This document shows, piece by piece, positions 22,421 to 35,090 of a DNA stretch of 64,000 nucleotides. The notes under the pieces were generated by a model, which had not been told where the DNA came from, did not search any database, and saw only the letters and a list, made by a program, of their open reading frames with translations. Made by a program: the position numbers and the translations under genes. Position 1 is the first letter of the stretch. Each line of letters begins with the position of its first letter. This stretch comes from Persicaria tinctoria. Taxonomy: Eukaryota; Streptophyta; Magnoliopsida; Caryophyllales; Polygonaceae. Where the stretch lies: positions 14,605,175 through 14,669,174 of the forward strand of contig JBANSL010000018.1 of the NCBI GenBank assembly GCA_037127255.1, written 5' to 3'.

Positions 22421-22924
22421 TCCTTCCATCCTCCTATATCTTAAAGCGGAGTATTTTCAACCCTCTAAGCTGAATCCGCCTCTCTCTCCCACGATCTTCC
22501 AAATTCCCAAGTAGGAAGCCGGGTACGAAGGTATGAGGGGGCGACTGTTCTCCTCTTCAACTGCAGTGGCAGTTCTCGAACGCCCATTCTCTAGCCCACG
22601 TTTCTGCTTCTCTTTCCTCCTCTGTTGGAGCAATTGTGAAAGCGATCTTCTTCACTTATTCTCTAGCCTCCTCCGAGCTTCAACGGCGATTGCAGTCACC
22701 AATTGAAGCCCCTGCTTTTCAGCCCTAACCTCCTCCAGTGCCGCGTTCTTCTCTTGAACTGCAATGGCAGTTCTCGATGGCAGTCACCAATTGGAGTTGT
22801 TTTCAATTGCTCAGGTTCACCTCTTCTTCAACCGTTGTCTATTCAATTCAAGGGTTTTTTATTTCAGATTTTTTTATTTGAAAATCGATTGATGTTTTTA
22901 GGGCTCAAGTAAAATTTGTTGATG

Positions 22925-23093
22925 ACTTGTGCAAAAGATTAGTATGGAAGATGACCGGCGAATTGAGAATTCCAAGATTATTTTGTATTGGGAGTGTGGG
23001 GCAATGGGTAGTGCACGCAAGGTGTTCGATGAAATGTCTAAGAGAGACGTTGTGTCCTGGAACGCGATGATTTTGGCACTAATTAAGTTCAAT
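22925..23093 (+). pseudogene. PPR protein fragment
   Basis: An open frame from about 22929 contains GAMGSARKVFDEMSKRDVVS followed by WNAMI. This is the consensus of a PLS-type pentatricopeptide repeat (xARxVFDxMxxRDVVSWNAMI). Such proteins bind organellar RNA. Only one to two repeats are present and the frame ends at 23117, so this is a captured or decayed fragment. The 5' part upstream (22530-22900) is low-complexity and not recognisable. Confidence 0.7.
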
Positions 23094-23340
23094 AAAGTTA
23101 AGTATTCGGGTTCATGAGTTTGAATAGAATAAGTGATTGGTGTTAAATGTTTAAGGATAGATAAATTTCCCTTGAATTCGTGATTTTGGGGTTTATTTCT
23201 TGAGACCTTGCCTTGATTTGGTTGGTTTATGAGTCTGAATAAGTGATTGTTGTTAGTTGTTTGAGGATTGATAAAATGTCCCCAAATATACTAGAACTCA
23301 TTGCTTATGGAACTGGTTCTTCAACGTTACGTAATTTGCA

Positions 23341-24216
23341 GATTCTTAGTCGATGTAGCGCAAAACAATCGTAAGGTTGTTGGAAATCAGCCGGAAGCTT
23401 CCACTCTTTGACACGAGGTAATGTGATCCTTGGGTTTCAAGATCATACTTTTTTTATGAATAGATTTGCAGTAGGAAGCATCTTATCAGTAGGAAGCATC
23501 TTGTCAATACTTAAGATGACTGTGAGTAAACAATTGACTTAATCATGTTTTCTTTTCTATCAGCTTGATATGCTACAAGAGAAGAGTGAGAAGGTTCTTG
23601 AAAAGGTTCATACTCAAAGTACCTAAGCAATTCAACTCTTTATTCCATTTATTACTTGTACCAAAAACATGAGTTCCTGGAACTTCTGCAGCTCTGAATT
23701 GAAGAAGAGAGATACAAGGATGCTGAAGGAAGAGTTAAAGATCTTGAAAAGTAGGTACTACTGTGAATATTGTCAAACTATAAAGTTTTGTAGGTACACC
23801 TGAATATTGTCATCGTTGATCATGCAGATTTTGATTTTGCTTTTGTTTGCAGGCAGAAAGTGCAATTGTTGCCTTGAAATGCAGCAGTGTAGTCCTGGGA
23901 TCGTTGCCCATCAGGTTGAACTCTGCTTTAATTGAACCAAGTTACTTCCTTTAAGATTCTTTGTATTGCTCATTCTCTGCACTAAATTTCGAAGTTTAAA
24001 TATTACTTTGTGCACTGTAGAGTTCAACCTTAATTGAACCAAGTTACTTCCTTTAAGATTCTTTGTATTGCTCATTCACTACACCAATTCTGAAGTTTAA
24101 ATGGTACTTTGTGCATATGCAGGGTAAGCCCATCAAAGACTCATGTGCGCCCTCGGGTTCCCCGAGCTCACCTGCAGTGAATCAAGCTTTGGTGCTCCAA
24201 GGGCTTGGAAGTTGAG
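23341..24216 (+). pseudogene. SCD2-like coiled-coil gene fragments
   Basis: Exon-like pieces occur in order: VDVAQNNRKVVGNQPEAST then a TGA (about 23347-23420); LDMLQEKSEKVLEKV (from 23562); and a piece near 23696-23750 that in one frame gives EEERYKDAEGRVKDLEK. A further piece at 23853 reads AESAIVALK. Together they resemble the coiled-coil block of plant STOMATAL CYTOKINESIS DEFECTIVE 2-like proteins, which work in clathrin-linked vesicle traffic. A stop codon falls where Arg is expected, and the long middle and C terminus are missing. The last piece (24121-24216, ending VLQGLGS) is not recognised. Confidence 0.5.
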
Positions 24217-24789
24217 TGTTAAGTGTTGACTGTTGAAGGATGTATATCTATTATACAGACCAGTGTAAAGAAGCTTTATCCCTTCTGAGCACCCCAACCT
24301 TTTTTTTTAAATCTTGCTCACATTCACTCCTTTTACTCTTTGCTCGATCGTATCTCAAGTATACCGAAATTTTGAGGATTTTGGAAGGCTTATACATGTT
24401 TTGCTTCATACCATCCCTGAAGCTGCATTTGTTGCAGCTTTTAACTAGGAACAAACATTATGAATGATCCTTACAACTGGATTTGAAACTTATCATTTCA
24501 TGGCATTGAATTCTCAATGTTATTGAGTTCATTCTCAACTATGATTCATAATGGTTTCCCATCAGGTGGTGTTTGACCATGATGGTGAGGCTTGTGCTTA
24601 AGCAAACTTATTTCTTGCACATAGTACCTCCTATATGAGTATTTTCATTATTAAAAAAGGTTTACAGATATGTACCTTTCAACTACAATTTTATTTGGAG
24701 TTTTAGTTTCCAAAAGTATGCTTTCTTGCTTTTTTCAACCTCTTTTCTACTTAGTTTTTATCCACATAGTTCATTTCAGGTCTTCCACT
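24217..24789 (+). other. Spacer without a supported gene
   Basis: T-rich DNA that may be 3' sequence of the preceding fragments. Nothing identifiable. Confidence 0.4.
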
Positions 24790-24900
24790 ATCCACCCCTT
24801 ATACTTATTATTTTAGAAGCAATTTCTTCACAAAATATTGAGCCACGTGTCATTCAATGAGCCAAATTAAGAAGCCAAATTTTCAGCCTTTCACCCACGT
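24790..24900 (+). repeat. Direct repeat, right copy
   Basis: Similar to 22294-22420 from ATCCACCCCTTATACTTA through GCCACGTGTCATTC to AAATTAAGAA, then diverging. Confidence 0.65.
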
Positions 24901-25164
24901 TCTCTCCATGAATTCAACTGCTCCCAGTACCAATTCCAAGGTAAAATTGGTTTTCTCCTTCAATTGCCTCACCCACGTTCTCTCCTGCCAATACCAAAAT
25001 TGAAATGGGCAGACCTACCAATTCAAGTACTCTCTTCGTCGTCTTCGACGGTCACGGTCCAACTCTGCCATGGTCATCAGCGTTTAACACCCAAAGGCCA
25101 GACCTACCAGTTCCGCCATCTCTTCCCTCTTACCCGGCCTCCCTTCTTTCTGGCAAACACCTAG

Positions 25165-25310
25165 GTCCACTCACCACCGAACGCCTAGATCCACCGGCCC
25201 GAATGCCTAGATCCGCCCACCACCGAACGCCTAGATCCATCACCTCCCCACCCCAAACACCTAGATCCGCCCACCACCGAACGCCCAAATCCCCCACCTC
25301 ACCACCGAAA
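25165..25310 (+). repeat. Imperfect minisatellite
   Basis: Repeats of a unit containing CACCACCGAACGCCTAGATC at about 25176, 25219 and 25274, with variants between. It keeps open frames on both strands, but the resulting Pro-rich proteins are composition artefacts. Confidence 0.7.
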
Positions 25311-25429
25311 TTGACCCCAAATTTCAGCATAATCGAACGAACAATAAAACAAACGAACAGATCTTGTAATCCCAAATTTCACCATCATCAACCCAAATCC
25401 AAACCCAATTTAGCACACTAAAAAAAAAA

Positions 25430-26200
25430 TAGAGACGAATTAACTTATAAATTGTAGTTTCAGTGAGTGGGCGTGCGACGGCCGTTGAGCGGCGGCGATA
25501 TTCACCTATGGAGTATTTGAAAAAGGAAGGTGATTCAGCAGTGGTGCACTGTGCACATATTTTTTCAAGAGAAAGTGAAATCATGGGTTTATTTATTTTT
25601 TGCTTACCAAACACTACTTTTCAATTGCAGCAGTTATAATATATAATGAAAGATTTATAAGTTATGCTTTTGGAATCCAAACGAAGCCTAAGTTTTAGGT
25701 TGTATCGTTATGGTTGGTGGTGTTCGATGAATTAATGCCTCTAAAAAAGTACTTAATATTTCAAATTTGGAATTTGATTTAAAGTTATTTTTTAAAATTT
25801 GACATATTGAAATTGATGTATAATCTACACTAATTTGAGAGATTTAACAATTTTTTAATATTTTGGTATCTTAGGGTTTATGCGTTTAAATATAGGATAC
25901 TAAATATCATTTTTAAGGTTTTAGCTCTATAGAGTTTATACATTTAAATATAGAATAACTTTTTTCTCAAATTGTTTATAATTTATACCAATTTAAGAAG
26001 TGTAAAATTGTGTGTAACACATAAAATACTACAGAGGATCCAAACTCGATTTTATTTGGCGAAAACTGCAAGATACTATTCTTTGTCAGATTCGTAGTAT
26101 AGGTCGTCGCGATAAAAGACTTCGTCATAACAATCAAAGATTTAAAAGAACGACATGTTGAAGAGAATGGGCAAAATGGTATGTTAGTAGAAAATTAACA
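25430..26200. other. AT-rich intergenic DNA
   Basis: No supported gene. It probably includes the body of the Helitron whose end is at 26285. Confidence 0.4.
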
Positions 26201-26257
26201 TGCATCGAATACTTGTGCGATATGTCATACTAGGTAAAAAATATTATTAAAAAAAAC

Positions 26258-26285
26258 CCCGAACATGGTTCGGGAAAAGTACTAG
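26258..26285 (+). mobile_element. Helitron-like 3' terminus
   Basis: A perfect 7-bp stem, CCCGAAC-ATG-GTTCGGG (26258-26274), is followed by AAAAGTA, CTAG at 26282-26285 and then T. This matches the Helitron 3' end rule. The 5' end was not found. Confidence 0.6.
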
Positions 26286-26364
26286 TTATAAATAAAAGTC
26301 AAGATAAAAATCTGTAAAATATTTCAGAATTTTTGTAATAAAATCTCATTTAAACTGACATATA

Positions 26365-26584
26365 CTCTCTCTGTTCGATAAAACATGTCACTTTACTATT
26401 AACACGGTTTTTTAATGGATAAAAATTATATAAAATATCTAGTTTTTAAAATATATATTTTTAATTTTCGTAATTATTATTAATAATTACAAATTTGTTA
26501 AAAAAATGAATATTTTACATAGTTTTTATCATTCTAAAGAAACGTACACGAATAGTAAACGACATGTTTTGTCGAACGGAGGAG
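26365..26584. mobile_element. Stowaway-type MITE, 220 bp
   Basis: Left end CTCTCTCTGTTCG, right end CGAACGGAGGAG, TA at both flanks, and long complementary arms. Same superfamily as 21809-22281. Confidence 0.8.
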
Positions 26585-26964
26585 TATAATCAATATCTAA
26601 AATGACATTAGTTTTGCCACATCATCACAAAGATTTGTACGGTATATTAAGTGGTATGTATAGATTAGATATTTATAATTATGTAAAGATTTATATGTAA
26701 ATTAATAGTAAACATTATATTATATTAAATTCAACGTTTTGAATTAAGCATAATAGTTAGTAAATATGTTAAAAATAAAAGAAAAAATGGTATTGATTTA
26801 AAAGGATAAAGGAAAGAAGGAGAAAAATAGAAGGAAAAAAATTATATTGATTTAAACAACTAATAAAAGGCATTGATGTCACGTAGTATAAAACTCTTAT
26901 CTTTTAAGAATATATATACACACACGTATATATGTATATACATATATATAAATTAGGTAGCCCA

Positions 26965-29900
26965 ATGGCTTCTGAAGAACGCGCTAGTCACGCGCCCCCA
27001 AAATCCTCCGTCAAAACTTCATCCTCAACCCTAATTTCAGATCTGAAAACGCTTTGTCTCGCCCTCCTTCTCCTCCTTTCGGCCAGGATTCACGCCGATC
27101 TGTGCTCATCTTCTCTCCATCTTCAATGTCTGAGTAATATCGTGGTCTCTGGCTTTGTTTTTCAGGGCCATCCGAACCGAATCCCTTATTTTTGGTTGTC
27201 TAGGGTCTGCGCCCTCATTTTTTTCGGGCTGTTAAGCCTACAAATCTCCCAAAAAAATCACACTGTTGTTTTTTCTTCATGGAAAGAGTGTGAATCAGTT
27301 TCGAAAAACTTCAAAAAGCGGAGGAAGAAAGCTCGGGGAAGGATTCGGTGGGTTTGTTCGGCCTCTGCGGGCATCGTGCGTTCCTGGTACGGCTTGGTTT
27401 CTGGCCGATGGTATATGTGGTCGTCTGCTGCAGTGGAGGGCTTCGGGGTTGTCCGTTCGCTGTGCGGTGGTGGTGTGTGGGTGTGTGCTCTCCTTTCCGG
27501 CTCCTATGGCGGTGGTCTGGTGGGGTTGTCTTTTCCCGTCTACGGCCTCGTGCTTATGCTGCCGTTGTTCAGGTCAATCTACTTAATCTCCCTTCTGGTT
27601 ATACTCAACTGCATCTTTATGTTTAGAAAAATCGCCGCCTCTTGGTGGTTGGAAAAACTGGTGCTAGAGGCTCTTGCCTCTTCACTCTCTACTCCCCGAT
27701 TTTCGGGCCCTAAAAAATCTGGTGTGATTGGGGCTGTTATGGCCTCTTTCCTCGGTTTGATTGAAAATTTGTTTATCACTCTATATGCTTCTTGATTGTA
27801 TGCAATGGGCTTCGGCTTGGGTTGTTCTGTTCTGGATCTTTGGTGTATGCAAAGGTGCCTTATTTAGAATGTACCCATTCCAGGTTTATGTCCTACTTGA
27901 TTGGAAATTTATATCTGTCAGTTGCCAACTGATTCCAATGGCGAAATTCTTGGCTTACTTGCTACTTGCTACCCGACTATTCGCCATCTACTGGTGCTTA
28001 AAAAATCAGGTGATAGAGATTTTCTCTTTACCACGTACCCCCCCGTTTTTCGGGCCCTAAACAATTGCTGGATATTGGGGAATTTTTTGCTCCTTTTTCC
28101 AGTTTTGATGATGCATTGGCTTTGTTAAATTCTGATATGGAATATATGTGCCTCACCTTGACTGTCCTATTGATTTGTTGTAACTACCGTTGTCTCTTAG
28201 CTAGAACATATCACATCCCTTATGATGATTATCAGGGGCTTACAATGGTTAGATTCTTGTCTCTCATCGTTTGTAATCCCAGGGTGGTCGGAATCTAGTC
28301 TGATTTTGATGCTGGACAGATGTTCAGTATCCTTGTTAAGCTAATTGGTAAAATCCGTTATGGAGCTGTTAATTGTTCTGTTGAAATTAGTCTTGCTGAA
28401 TCACCCTCTGCACCTACCGTTGCTCCTCGTGTCTCTTGCTTTAAGATTGACGGGTTTGAGAAGCTAGGTGCAATCTTGATTCCGGTAATTGGATTACATC
28501 AATGCCCCTGCTGAAGGCAATGAGAAAAAATATCAAAACAATTGGTTTTGCCTATATCTTTATTAAGTTTACTTGGTTATATCTGTCTGCCATTCCATAT
28601 AAATGTACTCATAATCAGCTTACTTGTCTCTTTGCGATAACGGAGTGGTGGAAACTCGGTTGGAAGGGTGGCTTGTGCTCGATGAAGGAATCCTGCATTA
28701 TCAACTTCTCTGTCTATATATGCTTATTCTTTTTGGCGCGGCTGGTGTTACTTTGCTAGCTCCGTCCTTGTGTATCTCAGATCGGATTATATATTCCCGG
28801 TTGTAACCTTGATTATATACAACTGTTCTAGCTGTTTGAGTATGCATTGTATCCAGGTTTGCAGATTGTTGTATCTGTGTTCTCTGTGTATTAAGACCAT
28901 CCACTTAGCCTTTAAGTTTCACACATCTAAATCCCCTTTTATCTCACAAATTCATGTAATCAAATCTTTCTCTAAATATGCCTTTGCTTTAATTAAATGT
29001 GACTTGTTACAAATTCCTTTGATTTTTAGGGATTGGAAACACTCAAGGGTTTCCCACTGTCATATGTATTCCCTTGTATTAAATAACTTGGCTAAATGTA
29101 TTATTGGGCTATTTCAACCGTGTATGTATGGTTGTTTTTGTCCAGTGATTTTGAGGAATGAAGATTATGTTGTATATATGTGTTATTTGAAACCTACTAT
29201 CAACCCATATTGGTGGCTTATTTGCTCTTTTATAAACTTCTCAAATTACCATGATTACTTGGTGTGTTGTATAGTCTCACCAAAGGGTGTGAAACATGAA
29301 TCACAAACCCCCTTCAGGGGAATAATGAAGCTGCAACGTAGTAGAGCACTGGAAGTATATGGCATATGGAACAGGAGTGAGATTGAAACAAAAGATAGTA
29401 TATGCACCGTGTATTCCCTTAATGGACACCAAAGGGTTTATTTATCCCAATTTACACTATTACTGGAAATGTGATAGGTGCATTATGAAGAAAAATGTAG
29501 GTTTCAATTATGCTAGACCTTATCAACTTAAAACAAACCGCACAAAACGGCACAATATAGCTGTAAATTTTCTAGCATATAATCACTGTCGAAAATTGCA
29601 AAAACCTTTCATAATTACATTAATTTTCCAAATTGATTTAATTGCAAAATTGCCTTTCGATATGAGGACTCTTAGATATGCTTCAACTAGCCATAGTTTC
29701 AACAATTATCTTTTCTTTATTAGCCTATATTACCTTAAAAGGGGTTTCAATTTGCTTAATCTTGACCTTGTTCAACTCAATGAAATCCTTTTCACCACCA
29801 AGGCCGGTTACTGTCTCATACCAACTCTTTCACACATTGTTAAATACCCAGTTATTTTCTTCATGAACAATCTTCCGGTATGGGTCTGTAGGACTTGCTG

Positions 29901-30073
29901 TATTCAACCAGTTAATTGGTTATGGTTTTTCGGTTGGGTTTTTTCACCTGGGCCGGCACATGGGTCATGTCCCAACAGATTTCGCTTCACTAGACCCGAA
30001 GTGGGTCATTGCATAATACCATTACAAAATATTATCGATTTAAGGACTCTGTATCCGAGTCCTTATTTCTTCA
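26965..30073 (+). pseudogene. 5' region and possible degraded ORF1 of the LINE
   Basis: An ATG six bases from the element start opens a 277-codon frame (26965-27795) starting MASEERASHAPPKSSVKTSS. It has Ser/Pro-rich sequence at first, then a hydrophobic, low-confidence reading. Plant L1 elements usually have an ORF1 protein with an RNA-binding domain and a CCHC knuckle in this place. Neither was seen. At about 27050-27130 another frame gives a plausible continuation (RPPSPPFGQDSRRSVLIF), so a frameshift is likely. The 28.1-30.0 kb part has only short frames. The 3.1-kb length is long for ORF1, and extra sequence may be inserted. Confidence 0.45.
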
Positions 30074-30083
30074 AATGTTATTC

Positions 30084-33000
30084 ATGAAGATGTGCTTTTG
30101 GAATTGTAGGGGGATAGGAAAAAGAACTTTCTGGACGGAAATTGACTCGATATGCAAAAATGAACATATTCAAATCATGGCACTTGTGGAAACAAAAACG
30201 GAAAATATTCCGGATGACAAGATGTGGAGAAGTATTGGTTTTGATGAAGGTGTTTGGTCACCGGCTATCGGGCGATCTGGCGGAATAGGGGTTATTTGGA
30301 AATCTCACCAGTTACTAAATTTTACAATATCCATTGCTATCCATTCACCACGTATTATCGGCCTCCGTTTGGATAGCCTGCTTGCTGGGTTCCCGATCCT
30401 AGTCCTATTTGGCTACGGACCTCCGACACCACGGGAAAAAGATCCGTTTTGGGAAATGTTAACTACATCTGTTAACAACTCATCCATCCCTTGTGTCGTT
30501 ATGGGAGATTTTAACGAGATCCTATGCAGTGCTGATAAACTTGGTGGGGCTTCTTCCCGACCATCCAGGTTCTCTCGACTAATCTCATTCAAAAATGAAT
30601 GCTCACTTCTAGATATACCCACATTTGGTAATCCGTTCACATGGAGGAAGAACCCGGAGGAAAACTTCAACATCCGTGAAAAGCTTGACCGGGTGCTTGT
30701 CCATCAACAGGTTATCGAAACTTTTCCTAACATGATCACTTTTAATGGTGCTTTCTCCTCTTCGGACCATTGCCCGATTTCCATCTCCTTCGAGGTTAAT
30801 TCTAACTTCAAAGCCCCACCTTTCAAATTCGAAAACGCATGGCTTCTTCGGAAGGACTTTCGCAACATAGTCAAGCAATCCTGGCGGGCCACTTGCCCTG
30901 GCTCCGCCATGTTCCAATTAATGTTTAAACAAAAAATCCTGAAAAAAAAGGCGAAAGAATGGAATAAAATGAGTTTCGGGAACATTTTCCGCCAATTAAA
31001 AGAGGTGGATGCGGAGCTTCTACATATCCAATCAATGGGTAACGGGATTGTCCATCAATCCAATCTGTGTAAGGAAAAACGCCTCGTCGCTAAGAAAGAG
31101 AAGCTCCTATTATTTCAAAAGTCGTTTTTGGAGCCAAAGGGCCAAAACCAAACATCTCAAACTCTCGGATTCAAACACAGCATATTTTCATCGAGTGGCG
31201 ACAGGACGAAGACATAGGAAACAGATCCGCAACATCGTCTCTTCATCTGGCACGATGGTTGTGGGCGAAGAGAATGTTAGGAATGAGATAAAAAAAGATT
31301 TTGAGAAAAGATTTAAAAAGGAACCAATAAACGAAAGGCTCCTCAGCGAGTTGTTGGAACTAATACAACCCTCAATTTCGTCAGAGGAAAACAACTGTCT
31401 TATAAAAATCCCATCTAACACAGAAATCAAAACAGCGGTCTTCAACCTTGGAAGGAACAAATCTCCGGGTCCCGATGGCTTCACAGCTGAATTTTATAAA
31501 AAATATTGGGATATCATAGGTAATTCTGTAATTTGTGCGGTCAAAGGATTCTTTCACTCCGGGAAAATGCTTAAACAGATAAACCATACTTTTATCTCCC
31601 TCCTTCCTAAAAGAGACGACCCAACAACCACCAATCACTACCGCCCAATCAGCTTATGCTCCAATGTCTACAAAATCATATCCAAAATCTTGACTGACAG
31701 AATGAAAAATGTTGTCGGTAAACTCATACATCCTCTTCAGGGTGCCTTTGTATCAGATAGGGCTATTCAAGACAATGTCCTGATAGCTCACGAAATTTTC
31801 CACTCCTACAAGCTTAGGAGGGGACGGGAAGGATGGCTGGCAATTAAACTAGATATGGAAAAAGTATATGACAGAGTTGATTGGAATTTTATAAAAAAGA
31901 TGCTTCAAAGTTTTGGATTCCACGATACATTTATCTCTTGGATAATGGAGTGTATCACGACGGTTTCCTTTTCGGTATTAGTCAACAATGGTCCAACAGA
32001 TTTGATTTATCCCACTCGGGGTCTCCGACAGGGAGACCCACTATCCCCATTTTTGTTTATCTTAGGGGCAGAGATTCTGGCACGGAAACTAGCTGCTGAA
32101 GCTAGCCTAGACAAAACACACATCGGGTTCCCGATTGGACAAAACGGTTATCGAATTCCGTTCCTTTCTTTCGCAGATAATATCATTATCTTCTCCAAAG
32201 GAAGCCTGGACGCAGGTCGCAAAGTGAAGACGATTGTAGATTCATACTGCAAAGTATCGGGTCAAAAGGTCAACTACAACAAATCAAGTTTCCAAGCTAC
32301 GAAAGGGATTCCGAACCATAGGATCCTTGAATTAAGTACCTGCCTCAATATTTCTAATGAGAATTCTTTAGAGCGGTATTTAGGTTGTCCAATTATCAAT
32401 GGAAGAGTTACCAAAACCACTTTTGAAGATATCATTTGTAAATCAAAACAACAATTGACAAAATGGAGGGCTAATGCCCTCTCACAACAAGGCCGTGCTA
32501 CCCTAATCAACTCCAACCTCACCGCTAAGCCACTATATGTTATGCAGAATTTTATGCTCCCTGCTTCTCTGCATAAAGAACTCGACCAGATAAACCGCTC
32601 TTTCTTTTGGAATAAGGATCTTCAGTACAGGCCGCTGATAAGCTGGGACCGGATTTGCAAACCAAAACGGTCTGGGGGGCTGGGGATTCGGAAATCCAGC
32701 GACATGAATGTGGCCCTCCAGATGAAGTTACTTTGGAAAATTCTGGCCGAGCCCAGTAATGTATGGGTGACATTAATCAGACATAAATACCTGCGTTCTG
32801 CCAGCATCTTTGACTACAATACCACGGGGTCTTGCTCTTGGCAATGGTCCAAGTTGTCTGCCTTAATCGATAAATTCAAAAAAGGCCTTATTTGGTCTAT
32901 AGGTAATGGGCAATCAGTTAAGTTTTGGACAGATAATTGGATCACTACCTCTTCTCTGTCGATCAGGGAGGACTGCCCTCAGAACTTCGATCGGGACGAA

Positions 33001-34209
33001 AAGGTGAGTGACTATATATTGGGGGGCAAATGGTGGGAAGAAAAACTCAAGGTTTCTCTTCCTATGGAATTAGTGCGAGAGATCCTTGACATCCCTCTAC
33101 CTGTCTCAACTATACAAGATCGCCTATACTGGTGGCCGGATAGGGAAGGCTGGTTTACTACTGCCAGTGCATATAGATTAATAACAACTCAATCAGCAGC
33201 ACACCTTGATTGTAATGCCTGGATATGAAAGATTAATGTCCCCCCGAAAGTAAAAAATTTTCTTTGGAAAATAGCTCAGAATGGCCTCCCCACATCCACT
33301 AGGTTGACCAGTAGGGGGACGTCTGTCCCTTCCACTTGCTCATTGTGCAATATGGCGCCTGAGGATGAGGTTCATCTGTTTCTAGAATGCCCTTTCATCC
33401 AAGCAATCCACCAACTCCCGTACCAAGCCCAATCAAACATTGCTTGTTTGATTGCACAATCCCGAGATATTAAGCCCATTCTATCTGCTCTAGGGAAGAA
33501 CTTACAGTCTACTGATCTAACCAAACTCGCCTTTTCTTGGTGGACAACGTGGTATATCAGGAACCAAAACCTATTTCAGCAAACTGGAATTCCGCACAAG
33601 GATAGAGCTTTACGATTGATCCAATCTCATATTGAGAATTGGAACAAAACAGCTGCTGCTGAGTCCGAGTTTGAGGATGACTTTCGCCCTATTCGGCGGT
33701 GCACTCATCCAAAGAACAGAAAACAAAAAACCATCGCTTGGCGCAAGCCTCCCCGGGGCACGTTCAAACTGAATTTCGATGGGTCTACTCTCCCTAATGG
33801 CGAAAGCACTGCGGATGTTGTCATTAGGGACTGGGTCGGCCACCCAATTTCTATTCAACACCTTCGACTGGGCAAACAAAAACCACTGACAGCGGAGGCC
33901 CTAGCCCTTCAATTAGGGATACAACAGGTTCGGAAACTCAGTATCAAAAAGATCCATATAGAAGGTGATAGCAAAATAATCATTGACCATTTAAATAGGA
34001 AATCGAACTGTCCATGGGAGATTGAACTAATACTTTCGGATACACAAGTTATGTTATCGACTGTGGAAGAAGTAGTTTTCTTCCATGTTCCTCGTATGGG
34101 CAATAGAGTGGCGGATAAGGTTGCACACCTTAGCCACTCTGCCCGAGGAGTCGATGTTACAAATGATCCTGGTCTTCTTGACCTCATCTGTCAGGATGCC
34201 GCCGGGTAG
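30084..34209 (+). pseudogene. LINE ORF2: endonuclease, reverse transcriptase, RNase H
   Basis: The N terminus (MKMCFWNCRGIG, then ALVETK, MGDFNEIL and SSDHCPI) is an apurinic-type endonuclease that nicks the target. A frameshift at about 31121-31130 moves the reading to the next frame. That frame carries the reverse transcriptase: NKSPGPDGF, YRPISLCS, LRQGDPLSPFLF. The catalytic FADD appears as FADN (Asp to Asn at 32179-32181). A TGA at 33226-33228 sits where Trp is usual before KINVPPKVKNFLWK. The frame then continues to a zinc-binding CSLC segment and a plant-type RNase H domain (FKLNFDGST, AEALAL, IEGDSK, VADKVAH), ending at 34209. Three independent lesions make it inactive. Confidence 0.93.
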
Positions 34210-34270
34210 GGCTTGTCCACCCGAATTCTTTCCTTATCAAAAAAAAAATAAAAAAATATATAAATTAGGT

Positions 34271-35090
34271 TTGAACTGAGTCAAACCTAAATCGAACCTA
34301 AAACCGAATTTTTAGAAATTGAAAACTGAAAATCGAATTTTTAGAAACCAAACATAATCTCTTAGGTTTGATTTATGTCCGATTTGATTGGCTCAATTTG
34401 CTCCAAAATTTTGATTTGAACCGGATTTTGAATAGGCATGGGGTCCAAAGTTTTAAACTTAAACCACCCGTGTGGTCAAAATGCATTTTGTGTGCTGTTG
34501 CAGTTGGAGCTATTTTAGAAAAACGAGTTGAATTTTCAGTGTATCTTCTTCTCTTGGAGCTATTCCAGGCTTTCCAGCTGGTGGAAAATGAGAAAAAAAT
34601 CAACTTTTGAAAATGAAAAAAATTGAGTTGAATTTTTCTGTATTAATGACTATGCAAGACATGACCCGAATTCCCCCGTCACCCGTTTTGAAAGGCTATA
34701 TAGATATAAGATATAGACTATGGATATGAGATATATATATAAATATGAAGCTATGAGTATTGGGTATGAGTATGAGATTGATATCTATATCTTATATCTG
34801 TTGTTTGAAAAGGGTATTCCGTATATAGATATTATTCAGATGCAATAAAGTTGAAATTTCGAATCGAACAGATGCATTAGAGTTCGAAAATTCCTCAATT
34901 TTGAAACTAGGAATATGAGAAATAAGAAGTGACAATGCAAATAGAAATTTCTAACAAAAATTCCTCAATTTCTGTCCATTTCAAACAGAAAATTTGAACA
35001 GAAATTTCGAACAGATGCAAAGCAAAAAACTTCCGAACAGAAGTGACTTGAAAATTTTGGCAAAGATCTGAAGAGATGCAAAACAATTTT
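34271..35090. other. AT-rich intergenic DNA
   Basis: No gene seen. It contains runs of TATAGATATAAGATATAG-like simple sequence around 34690-34810. Confidence 0.5.

Larger units (their letters stand above)
26959..34255 (+). mobile_element. Full-length L1-type LINE, inactivated
   Basis: A 15-bp duplication ATATATAAATTAGGT at 26944-26958 and 34256-34270 brackets a 7.3-kb element that ends in an A-rich tail (34239-34255). It starts AGCCCAATGGCTTCTG, so it is not 5' truncated. The second half encodes an endonuclease/reverse transcriptase/RNase H protein with two frame breaks and a changed catalytic residue. The target duplication is still perfect, so the copy is not ancient. The LINE is markedly GC-richer than the flanks in its first kilobase. 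Confidence 0.9.

Noticed and set aside
27266..27626. Open frames of 92-106 codons inside the LINE 5' region
   Set aside because: Trp/Gly/Cys-rich readings in competing frames with no known domain. Not taken as proteins.
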